This document shows, in pieces, positions 1 to 6,649 of a stretch of 7,805 nucleotides of DNA. The translations under genes were made by a program, and so were the position numbers. Each line of letters begins with the position of its first letter. The first letter of the stretch is position 1. Source of the DNA: CAZLPW01 sp964561495 (GTDB taxonomy: Bacteria; Fidelibacterota; Marinisomatia; Marinisomatales; UBA1611); contig CAZLPW010000090.1 in assembly GCA_964561495.1 (NCBI GenBank), positions 1-7,805 on the forward strand, read 5' to 3'. Under the pieces are notes generated by a model. That model was not told the origin of the DNA. It worked only from the letters and a program-made list of their open reading frames with translations, and did no database searches.

Positions 1-204
1 AACTATTTTTTGGAGGCTGAAAGAAAAGGACATAAAGGTTTTAATAAGAAAAATTGGTTTGAGGAAAATGCTAAAGATGTTTTATATGGTAAAGCACAAT
101 GGTTTATGGCAGAGGACAAGGTAAAAAGGACAAAGAAAATTCTTCCAAAAGCAAATGATTATAATTGGGTTTTAGAGCCACTCAGTCCTGAGGCTAATTG
201 GTAG
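1..204 (+). CDS. C-terminal part of an unrecognised protein (5' end outside window)
   Basis: The reading frame is open from base 1 and ends at TAG 202-204, so 67 C-terminal residues are visible and the true start lies upstream. A TTG at 10 is in frame but is probably an internal Leu codon. The tail is soluble, rich in Lys, Glu, Asn and Trp (for example KNWFEENAKDVLYGKAQW, ending LSPEANW), with no membrane segment and no motif that I can assign to a family. The stop overlaps the preferred glyA start by one base (TAGTG), which implies co-transcription and probably translational coupling with glyA. I see no function in the tail itself; a link to one-carbon or amino acid metabolism would only be a guess from the neighbour. 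That it is a real coding region is supported by the overlap and by its ordinary composition. Confidence 0.75.
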   Translation, partial: NYFLEAERKGHKGFNKKNWFEENAKDVLYGKAQWFMAEDKVKRTKKILPKANDYNWVLEPLSPEANW

Positions 205-1502
205 TGCATAGCTCAGCAAATATATTAGACAGCGATCCTAAAGTATATGAAATTTTAAAATCAGAGGAGAAAAGAGAGCAGACTACTATTGAATTAATTG
301 CATCAGAGAATTTTACTAGTGCTTCTATTTTAGAAATGGCAGGATCTGTAATGACAAATAAATATGCTGAAGGCTATCCAGGTAAAAGATATTATGGGGG
401 GTGTGAATTTGTAGATCAAATTGAAAATCTTGCAAATAGTCGTTTGGCGAAATTATTTAATGCTGGATATACAAATGTACAACCACATTCAGGTTCACAG
501 GCCAATATGGCTGTATTCATGTCTTTTTTAAAAGAAGATGATTTGGTGATTGGCTTAGATCTTGCTCATGGTGGACATTTGACTCATGGTAGTAAAGTTA
601 ATTTTTCAGGAAAATTATATAATTTTTTATCCTATGGCGTATCTAAAGATACGGAGACAGTAGATTTTGATTTAGTTAATAAGATATGCAAAGAAAATAA
701 ACCTAAACTGATTATTTGTGGTGGGAGTGCATATCCAAGATTTATAGAATTTTCTTTATTTCGTGAAATAGCAGATTCTATAGGTGCTATATTGATGGCA
801 GATATAGCACATCCTAGTGGACTTATTGCTGCTGGTGTTCATCCCTCTCCATTTCCATTTTGTCATGTTGTGACTAGCACTACTCATAAAACTTTAAGAG
901 GACCGCGCGGCGGTATTATTATGATGGGGGATAACAAAGAGAATCCTTGGGGTATTGTCGCTCCAAAATCAGGAAGGACAAAGTTAATTGGTGAGATTAT
1001 TGATTCTATGGTAATGCCAGGTATTCAAGGTGGTCCTTTAATGCATATTATTGGTGCCAAGGCAATTGCCTTTGGAGAAGCCTTGAGGCCCGAATTTAAA
1101 AAATATGCTAAGAATGTAGTAAAAAATGCAAAGTGTATGGCTAGAGAGCTTTTAAGCCTTGATTATAAGTTAGTTTCTGGTGGGACAGATACCCATGTTA
1201 TTTTGATTGATTTATCAAATAAAAATATTACGGGTAAAAAAGCTGAGAGTATTTTAGAAAAATCAGGTATAACAGTAAATAAAAACTTGGTCCCTTTTGA
1301 TGTTAAAAGTCCATTCGTTACCAGTGGAATTAGAATTGGTACACCAGCAATAACTACAAGGGGTATGGGAGAAAAGGAAATGAAAAATATTATCAAATGG
1401 CTTGATACTGTAATAACAAATCCAGACGATGAAAATATTCATCTTAATATTAAACACCAGGTTAATGAGCTATGTTCGGGATTTTCTATTTATGGATATT
1501 AA
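204..1502 (+). CDS. glyA: Serine hydroxymethyltransferase
   Basis: This cytoplasmic PLP enzyme interconverts serine plus tetrahydrofolate with glycine plus 5,10-methylene-tetrahydrofolate. It is nearly full length and carries the family motifs in order (numbering from GTG 204, 432 aa): IELIASENF near 29-37, YAEGYPGKRYYGG near 54-66, QPHSGSQAN near 93-101, the PLP-contacting Asp-x-x-His in ADIAHPSGL (D200, H203), the Schiff-base Lys in TSTTHKTLRGPRGG (K229), PGIQGGP near 272-278 and the carboxylate-binding Arg in GIRIGTPA (R377). It is slightly longer than the E. coli enzyme (417 aa). The extra residues, NPWGIVAPKSGRTKLIGEI after the GPRGG loop, resemble Bacteroidota/Chlorobiota-type sequences. 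I prefer GTG 204 because TGAGG (189-193) sits 10 nt upstream and the start overlaps the previous stop. TTG 198 is possible and adds two residues. The TPAT genes follow 17 nt downstream. Confidence 0.97.
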   Translation: MHSSANILDSDPKVYEILKSEEKREQTTIELIASENFTSASILEMAGSVMTNKYAEGYPGKRYYGGCEFVDQIENLANSRLAKLFNAGYTNVQPHSGSQANMAVFMSFLKEDDLVIGLDLAHGGHLTHGSKVNFSGKLYNFLSYGVSKDTETVDFDLVNKICKENKPKLIICGGSAYPRFIEFSLFREIADSIGAILMADIAHPSGLIAAGVHPSPFPFCHVVTSTTHKTLRGPRGGIIMMGDNKENPWGIVAPKSGRTKLIGEIIDSMVMPGIQGGPLMHIIGAKAIAFGEALRPEFKKYAKNVVKNAKCMARELLSLDYKLVSGGTDTHVILIDLSNKNITGKKAESILEKSGITVNKNLVPFDVKSPFVTSGIRIGTPAITTRGMGEKEMKNIIKWLDTVITNPDDENIHLNIKHQVNELCSGFSIYGY

Positions 1503-1519
1503 TTTGTAATTGATATATT

Positions 1520-2362
1520 ATGTTCTTTAAAAAGGCCTCATTTATATTAATTGTTTTTCTATTTAGTTGTTTACCTAGTAGGCTTGTTGTAGATAACCCT
1601 GATCTTGTTAGTAAGTATTATTTTGAAAGAAAAATCAAATCATACAAAAATAAACAGAATCTTTCCTTAGATGAAAAAAGAGATTTAATAAAACTTGAGG
1701 TTCAATATGCATATGGATTTATCCTTGAAAAATCGGATAGAATAATTAATGAGGATTACCATGAAGGTATCAGCTTTGCAAAGAAGGCACATCCATATTT
1801 TCAAAATGCGATTGATTTAACTATCTCTAACTTAAAAGAGAAATATCCAGAAATAGAAAGTTGGTTAGCTGGAGAAGATTTTGATATTAATTTTGATAAG
1901 GAAGACATATTTGATTTGTATTGGCTTGCAGCTGGTTATGGTGGTTCAATAAAGTCAAGTAGAGGCAACCCTTATGAAATACTCAATATTAATAAGATTA
2001 AGAGAATTTTGTATGAGGCATTAGAGATTTATCCAGATTGGAATTATGGTGTGATATATTCTGCTATGATGAGTTATATGATATCTAGACCCGATTTGTC
2101 TGGACAAGCTTTACAAGATTCTATAGATAAATATTATTTTTTGTCAATAAATGCGACTGATAGTTTAGATGCTTCTATATTTGTAAGTTACGCCGAAGGT
2201 GTTGATATCAAAAATCAAAATAAAAAAGATTTTATTTATAGATTAGAGTTAGTTAAAAAAATTAATACCAAAAAGAATAAAGAGTTTCAAATTCAGAACC
2301 TTTTAGCTCAAAATAGAGCTAGTTGGCTTTTGTCAAGAAAGGATGAATATTTTTTCGAATGA
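1520..2362 (+). CDS. tatT: TatT-family lipoprotein, T component of a TPR-associated TRAP transporter
   Basis: The 280-aa product starts with two Lys, a hydrophobic core and a lipobox-like LFSC with Cys17, so it is probably cleaved by signal peptidase II and lipid-anchored; Phe at -2 is not the commonest residue. The mature part is predicted helical and matches the TatT family as I recall it: YAYGFILEKSDRI (64-75), a middle segment with FDLYWLAAGYGGSI (131-144), the repeat-like EALEIYPDWNYG (166-177), and a C-terminal LLAQNRASWLLSRKDEYF (261-278), close to the usual family ending. In T. pallidum, TatT is a TPR-like lipoprotein that binds the TRAP binding protein. Gene order supports the same role here: the next two genes are DctP and fused DctQM, joined by an ATGA overlap. 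No clear Shine-Dalgarno precedes ATG 1520. The ligand cannot be told from sequence. Confidence 0.87.
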   Translation: MFFKKASFILIVFLFSCLPSRLVVDNPDLVSKYYFERKIKSYKNKQNLSLDEKRDLIKLEVQYAYGFILEKSDRIINEDYHEGISFAKKAHPYFQNAIDLTISNLKEKYPEIESWLAGEDFDINFDKEDIFDLYWLAAGYGGSIKSSRGNPYEILNINKIKRILYEALEIYPDWNYGVIYSAMMSYMISRPDLSGQALQDSIDKYYFLSINATDSLDASIFVSYAEGVDIKNQNKKDFIYRLELVKKINTKKNKEFQIQNLLAQNRASWLLSRKDEYFFE

Positions 2363-3330
2363 AAAATGTTATTATAATATTATTTTTTTATTTTTCGATT
2401 TTAGAGGCAAAGAAAATAACCATTAAGTTTGCCTCTCTTGCTCCTGAAGGAACTGTGTGGAATGATATGCTCATTGAAATGAAGCAAGAGTGGCAGGCAG
2501 CCACAGAAAATACAGTTCGTTTAAAAATTTATCCTGGTGGAATTTTAGGTGATGAAAGAGATATGGTGCGAAATATGAGAATTGGAAGATTGCATGGAGC
2601 AGGTTTAACCACTGAAGGCTTAACTGAGTTAGCGCCTGATTTCAGTGCTTTTTTTTTACCGATGGTTTATAAAAATGAGGATGACATTTATAAAGTTTTA
2701 AATAAGATGCTTCCAGATCTTGAAAAAACTATAGAGTCAAGAGGTGCAAAGCTTCTTTATATAGGTAACCTCGGCTGGGCATACTGGTTTACCAAAGAGC
2801 CAATAAAACATCCAGATGATTTGTTAGATAAGAAAATTTTTACTTGGGCGGGAAATTACAGATATGCAGAAATTTATAAGAGAGCTGGATATAGTGTCGT
2901 TCCGTTGGCAGGTACAGAAATTTTATCTAGTTTGCAAACTGGGATGGTTGATGCTATTACGACGATGCCACTTTATGCTTTGGCTGGTCAATCTTTTGGA
3001 ATCGCAAATAATATGCTTGATCTCAAATGGGGTTTTTTGTTGGCGGGTATAGTTATTGATTTAGATACTTGGAATTCAATCCCTGAAAAATATCACACTA
3101 AGCTGATGGAAATTTCAAATAATATGCAAAAAAAATCTATTGAAATGAATCGTAAAGCTGAAGTAGATGCTATTAATGCTATGAAACAATACGGACTTAA
3201 AATTAATTCTTTGGAAAAAAATGAGATGGAGGCCTGGGAAAAACGTGCAAAAGAAATAATTCCAATTCTACGTGGATATACAATTCCTGAAAATCTTTTT
3301 GATAGAGTATTTGAAATTTTAAAAAACTAA
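2359..3330 (+). CDS. dctP: TRAP transporter solute-binding protein, DctP/TatP type
   Basis: This is the periplasmic substrate-capture subunit of a TRAP transporter, 323 aa, a typical length. Residues 1-17 form a signal peptide (hydrophobic 4-14, cleavage probably after LEA). There is no Cys anywhere, so it should be soluble rather than a lipoprotein. Family landmarks in order: IKFASLAPEGTVWND (22-36), IYPGGILGDERDMVRNMRIG (57-76), FFLPMVYKNEDD (98-109), PIKHPDDLLDKKIF (148-161) and SSLQTGMVDAITTMP (190-204). In classical DctP proteins the LKGxKIR stretch carries an Arg that binds the substrate carboxylate; here KKIF puts Phe161 at that place. This fits the TPAT branch and suggests a different ligand. 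Its ATG overlaps the tatT stop (ATGA), pointing to coupled translation. Calling the family is secure; the substrate is unknown. Confidence 0.94.
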   Translation: MKNVIIILFFYFSILEAKKITIKFASLAPEGTVWNDMLIEMKQEWQAATENTVRLKIYPGGILGDERDMVRNMRIGRLHGAGLTTEGLTELAPDFSAFFLPMVYKNEDDIYKVLNKMLPDLEKTIESRGAKLLYIGNLGWAYWFTKEPIKHPDDLLDKKIFTWAGNYRYAEIYKRAGYSVVPLAGTEILSSLQTGMVDAITTMPLYALAGQSFGIANNMLDLKWGFLLAGIVIDLDTWNSIPEKYHTKLMEISNNMQKKSIEMNRKAEVDAINAMKQYGLKINSLEKNEMEAWEKRAKEIIPILRGYTIPENLFDRVFEILKN

Positions 3331-3334
3331 AATC

Positions 3335-5119
3335 TTGTTCTTATTTAATATATTTGAAAAATCTATTGCGGTAGTAATTTTTTCTATAATTACCCTATTC
3401 CCTATAGTAGAGTCTCTTGCAAGGATTTTTGGGCAACAAGCAATATCTGGAAGCTCATATATAGTTCAACATTTAGTATTGTGGATAGGAATATTTGGTG
3501 GTGTGATTGCGGCAAAGGAAAATAATCTTCTTGCTTTAACTCAAAATAAAATATTTGATTTAAATAGAAAAGTTGATTTTAAGGGTTGGTTGCCTAGATA
3601 TTATTCTTTTTTTATTTTATTTCTTTTGACAATTGCTAGTTATGATTTAATTAGTATTGAATATCGATTTCAAGAACTGATTGCTCCAAATATACCTCGA
3701 TGGTTTGCTCAAATAATTCTTCCAATTGGTTTTGGATCTATGACTGTAATAATATTATTTAAGAGTTATAGTACTAATAGAGCAAGGTTGAGTTTTATTT
3801 TAGTTTCCATTTTTATTCTTTTTCTGACATCAACTTTTGATATTAGAGAATTACCCTCAATTACTTGGCTAGGTTTATCAATTTCAATTATAGCATTAAT
3901 TTTTGGTACTCCAATTTTTTTAGGTTTAGGAGGTATAGCTATTTTGTTGTTTTGGAGTGATTATATGTCAATTTCTTCAATTCCATCCGAAGCATATCGA
4001 ATCGTAATTAAACCTACTCTGCCAACAATTCCTCTTTTTACGCTAGCAGGATTTATTTTAGCAGAGAGCAAGACCTCCAATCGGCTGGTCAATGTTTTTC
4101 AAGCTCTTTTCGGATGGTTACCAGGCGGAACTCCAGTTGTGGTTGTGATTCTATGTGGTTTTTTTACTTCACTTACTGGTGGTTCTGGGGTGACAATATT
4201 AGCTCTTGGTGGTTTATTGTTACCTATGCTAGTACAAGAAGGTTATAAACGCTCATTTTCAATAGGACTTATTACTGTTTCTGGATCAATAGGGTTATTA
4301 TTTGTTCCTAGCTTACCTATGATTATATATAGCGTAAGGGCAGGGATAAATGTTGTAGATACTTTTATAGGTGGATTGATGCCATTCTTCTTATTAGTCG
4401 TATTAATAAGTGCATATGCTATTTTTCAAGGAAAAGTTCAAAATATCAAACTAAAAAAGTTTCAACTTGGTATGGCTCTATCATCATGCTATAAAGCTAA
4501 ATGGGAATTGATTATTCCTTTAATTATTCTTTTTGGTGTTTTCGCTGGTTATACAACTCTCGTTGAAACAGCAGCTTTTCTAGTGATCTATGTTTTAATT
4601 ATTGAATTATATATTTATAAAGATATTAGCCTAAGTAAGCTACCAGATATAGTTAAAAATTGTGCATCAATCACAGGTGGAGTTCTTATTATAATTGGAA
4701 TTGCAATGGGACTAACAAGCTATCTGGTTGATGCTCAGTTTCCTCAGGCTATGCTCCAATGGTCAAAAAAGGCAATTGCATCAAAATATTTATTTTTATT
4801 ATTACTAAATATATTTTTATTGGTGGCTGGTTGCTTAATGGATATATTTTCCGCAATTATTATAATAGTGCCATTAATTAAGCCATTAGGAATATATTTT
4901 GATATTCATCCAGTCCATTTAGCTATAATTTTTATTGCTAATATGGAATTAGGATTTTTAACACCGCCTGTAGGAATGAATTTGTTTTTATCAGCATACC
5001 GTTTTAAAGAAGATATGAATCAAATATATAGAGCAACGCTACCATTTTTTGTAGTAAAATTAGTGGCTGTGGTTCTTATAACATATGTACCATTTATAAC
5101 TATTGGTTTATTAGAGTAG
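3335..5119 (+). CDS. dctQM: Fused TRAP transporter permease DctQ-DctM (TatQM)
   Basis: This 594-aa inner-membrane protein joins the small DctQ and large DctM subunits. DctQ spans about 1-145: FEKSIAVVIFS, then LVLWIGIFGGVIAAKENN (47-64) and the closing ILPIGFGSM (128-136). A linking hydrophobic helix follows (152-167), as expected of QM fusions, which need an extra crossing to orient DctM. DctM spans about 175-594 and shows IPLFTLAGFILAES (232-245), LPGGTPVVVV (262-271), TGGSGVTILALGGLLLPML (281-299), VPSLPMIIYSVRAG (324-337), the second-repeat AGYTTLVETAAF (404-415) and the near-invariant ELGFLTPPVGMNLF (538-551). The elevator-type permease should import ligand with a cation gradient. The start is TTG 3335, 4 nt after the dctP stop: an in-frame stop at 3320-3322 bars a longer start, the first in-frame ATG comes only at residue 136, and no Shine-Dalgarno is clear. 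Confidence 0.95.
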   Translation: MFLFNIFEKSIAVVIFSIITLFPIVESLARIFGQQAISGSSYIVQHLVLWIGIFGGVIAAKENNLLALTQNKIFDLNRKVDFKGWLPRYYSFFILFLLTIASYDLISIEYRFQELIAPNIPRWFAQIILPIGFGSMTVIILFKSYSTNRARLSFILVSIFILFLTSTFDIRELPSITWLGLSISIIALIFGTPIFLGLGGIAILLFWSDYMSISSIPSEAYRIVIKPTLPTIPLFTLAGFILAESKTSNRLVNVFQALFGWLPGGTPVVVVILCGFFTSLTGGSGVTILALGGLLLPMLVQEGYKRSFSIGLITVSGSIGLLFVPSLPMIIYSVRAGINVVDTFIGGLMPFFLLVVLISAYAIFQGKVQNIKLKKFQLGMALSSCYKAKWELIIPLIILFGVFAGYTTLVETAAFLVIYVLIIELYIYKDISLSKLPDIVKNCASITGGVLIIIGIAMGLTSYLVDAQFPQAMLQWSKKAIASKYLFLLLLNIFLLVAGCLMDIFSAIIIIVPLIKPLGIYFDIHPVHLAIIFIANMELGFLTPPVGMNLFLSAYRFKEDMNQIYRATLPFFVVKLVAVVLITYVPFITIGLLE

Positions 5120-5142
5120 TCATTGAATAATTTCAAAAACAT

Positions 5143-5166
5143 CTCTTGATTAGACTAGGTCAAGAG
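5143..5166 (+). terminator. Hairpin downstream of the TRAP operon
   Basis: CTCTTGA (5143-5149) and TCAAGAG (5160-5166) form a perfect 7-bp stem with a 10-nt loop, 23 nt after the dctQM stop. No T tract follows, so it is not a classical intrinsic terminator. It could protect the mRNA 3' end or take part in termination in another way. A second small stem, ATAAC/GTTAT (5168-5180), abuts it. Confidence 0.35.
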
Positions 5167-5179
5167 GATAACTTTGTTA

Positions 5180-5208
5180 TGACTAAAATTGGAGAATAAA
5201 AATACAAT
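5180..5208 (+). promoter_or_regulatory. Weak sigma-70-like promoter candidate for the porV-like gene
   Basis: TACAAT (5203-5208) resembles a -10 box, with TGACTA (5180-5185) 17 bp upstream as a poor -35. It would give a 5' leader of about 60 nt for the gene starting at 5273. In sequence this AT-rich such matches arise often by chance. A promoter somewhere in this spacer is reasonable because it is the only sizeable gap between the two gene blocks. Confidence 0.25.
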
Positions 5209-5222
5209 AAATGCTATCAGAT

Positions 5223-5239
5223 TCGGCATATTTTGCCGA
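5223..5239 (+). promoter_or_regulatory. GC-rich hairpin in the leader of the porV-like gene
   Basis: TCGGCA (5223-5228) and TGCCGA (5234-5239) form a perfect 6-bp stem around a 5-nt TATTT loop. It is the most G+C-rich spot in the spacer and lies 33 nt before ATG 5273. A loose T/A-rich tail (CTAAATTTTATAATTAA) follows, so it could be a weak intrinsic terminator for the upstream operon, or a 5'-leader structure if transcription starts near 5215. Confidence 0.35.
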
Positions 5240-5257
5240 TCTAAATTTTATAATTAA

Positions 5258-5265
5258 TTGGAGAA
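5258..5265 (+). promoter_or_regulatory. Ribosome binding site deciding the porV-like start
   Basis: TTGGAGAA contains GGAGA (5260-5264), placed 8 nt before ATG 5273. It is one of the better Shine-Dalgarno matches in the window. It supports ATG 5273 over the in-frame TTG at 5258, which lies inside the site itself. The 10-mer AATTGGAGAA also occurs at 5187-5196. Confidence 0.7.
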
Positions 5266-5272
5266 CTTTTTT

Positions 5273-6619
5273 ATGAAGCGTTTGTGTGTGGTGTTTTTAT
5301 CTATCATTTTAGTATTAGCACCAGCTTATTCACAGAGTGAAGCGGGGGCGATTTTTCTTTTAATAGCACCTGGTGCTAGGGCAGGTGGAATGGGAGAGGC
5401 ACAAGTAGCAGTAGCTAATGACGCTTATGCTAGCTATTGGAATCCCGCAGGACTAGGCTTTCTTAAAGGTACTGAGCTTGCTTTAATGCATGTAAATTGG
5501 CTTCCTGGTCTAGCAGATGATTTGTACTATGATTTCTTTGCCTTCCGTAAAAGTTATCCTACTCTCGGCACTATAGGGGGCCATATTATTTTTCTTAATC
5601 TAGGTGAGCAGGTGAGAACCAGTGAAACTGGAGAAGAATTAGGGACTTTCACGAGTTATATGTCAGCATTTTCTATGAGCTACAGTGCATTAATTTCAAA
5701 AAATCAATCGTTTGGTTTAAGTGCAAAAGTTTCTTATCAACATCTGGTGGAGATTGGAGCTGGAAGTGAAAAGGGCAAGGGCGTCTCAACTGATTTTGGG
5801 TTTGATTTGGGCTATTTACATAAACAGTGGTTATCAGATAAGTTAACACTGGGTTTAAGTGTTTCGAATATTGGACCTAAAGTATCTTTTATTGACCCTG
5901 ATCAAGCTGATCCCCAGCCTACAAATCTAACATTAGGTTTTAATTATGCAATTATTAACTCTGAGTTCAATAAACTAAATCTTGTTTATGATGTAGATAA
6001 ACTTTTAGTTAGTTCTTACCCTGATATGGATTGGGATAGTGATGGATACATTGGTGGATATGATGAGGATGGGAATTTAAGTCCTGGTAATGATTATAAT
6101 AAAGATGGGAAACTTGAAATAGCACATACTGATCCTATTTATTTGGCAATTTTCACTTCCTGGTTTGATGATTGGTTTCTAGGAGGAGATATTGATAAAT
6201 CAGCGTCAGATGGTCAGGGAGATAAAATTATTGGTGGATATGAATGGATAGATAATGATGGAGATGGTAATATTGATCTGGAAGATGGGGAGATTGTAGA
6301 GACTCCAGGAGATCCAGGAGATCCTGGCTGGGGAAAATATAATGAATGGGGTCAAAAAGAGGTGGGTAATGCAAAAGATCGTGGCATTAATGACGAGCTT
6401 GATAAATTGGTACACAATCTTGGGGTTGAATATTGGTATGGAAAATATTTTGCTATTCGATCGGGTTTCTACTATGATAAGACTGGAAAAATTAGTAATC
6501 CTACATTTGGTATAGGTCTTCGGTTTGCTGGTTATGGATTTGATTTTGGATACACATATGGCGAAACTGGCCATCCTTTAACCAATACCATGCGATTTTC
6601 CCTAAATATAGAATTTTAA
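5273..6619 (+). CDS. PorV/PorQ-family outer membrane beta-barrel protein with acidic Ca-loop-like insertion
   Basis: The 448-aa product begins with a signal peptide (1-20, ending PAYS before Gln21). The mature N-terminus has the PorV/PorQ family signature: AGAIFLLIAPGARAGGMGEA (24-43) and AVANDAYASYWNPAGLGFL (46-64). Alternating aromatic/hydrophobic strands and a terminal Phe (RFSLNIEF) fit an outer membrane barrel. In Bacteroidota, PorV shuttles type IX secretion cargo and PorQ belongs to the same system. Marinimicrobia carry many relatives, so the exact role is open. The odd part is an acidic region, about 250-370, holding Asp loops of EF-hand/dockerin type: D253-D255-D257-G with D264, D274-N276-D278-G, and D327-D329-D331-G with D335 and D338. 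A GDPGDPG stretch follows. This is probably a surface loop that binds calcium (inference). The start is set by the Shine-Dalgarno at 5260-5264. The next gene lies 30 nt downstream, probably co-transcribed. Confidence 0.85.
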   Translation: MKRLCVVFLSIILVLAPAYSQSEAGAIFLLIAPGARAGGMGEAQVAVANDAYASYWNPAGLGFLKGTELALMHVNWLPGLADDLYYDFFAFRKSYPTLGTIGGHIIFLNLGEQVRTSETGEELGTFTSYMSAFSMSYSALISKNQSFGLSAKVSYQHLVEIGAGSEKGKGVSTDFGFDLGYLHKQWLSDKLTLGLSVSNIGPKVSFIDPDQADPQPTNLTLGFNYAIINSEFNKLNLVYDVDKLLVSSYPDMDWDSDGYIGGYDEDGNLSPGNDYNKDGKLEIAHTDPIYLAIFTSWFDDWFLGGDIDKSASDGQGDKIIGGYEWIDNDGDGNIDLEDGEIVETPGDPGDPGWGKYNEWGQKEVGNAKDRGINDELDKLVHNLGVEYWYGKYFAIRSGFYYDKTGKISNPTFGIGLRFAGYGFDFGYTYGETGHPLTNTMRFSLNIEF

Positions 6620-6649
6620 TTTACTTCTCTATAAAGGATATTGTGCTAG

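Noticed and set aside
1163..1457. Two minus-strand open frames inside glyA
   Set aside because: They are antisense to the conserved C-terminal part of a clear SHMT gene and resemble no protein family.
2864..3052. A + strand open frame in another phase inside the DctP gene
   Set aside because: It lies wholly within conserved DctP coding sequence and its translation is a low-complexity shadow.
5249..5254. Perfect TATAAT as a -10 box
   Set aside because: No matching -35 lies upstream, and a start about 7 nt downstream would cut off the Shine-Dalgarno at 5260-5264; the match is likely chance in AT-rich DNA.
5258..5272. TTG 5258 as start of the PorV-like gene
   Set aside because: The TTG lies within the Shine-Dalgarno site itself; ATG 5273 has good spacing and gives a normal signal peptide beginning MKRL.
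6305..6325. Short tandem repeat GGAGATCC in the barrel gene
   Set aside because: Only two copies, encoding GDPGDPG within a loop; too short to call a repeat element.
6206..6574. A 122-codon minus-strand open frame
   Set aside because: It is antisense to the barrel gene; its length comes from the Asp/Gly-rich codons on the + strand and it shows no family features.
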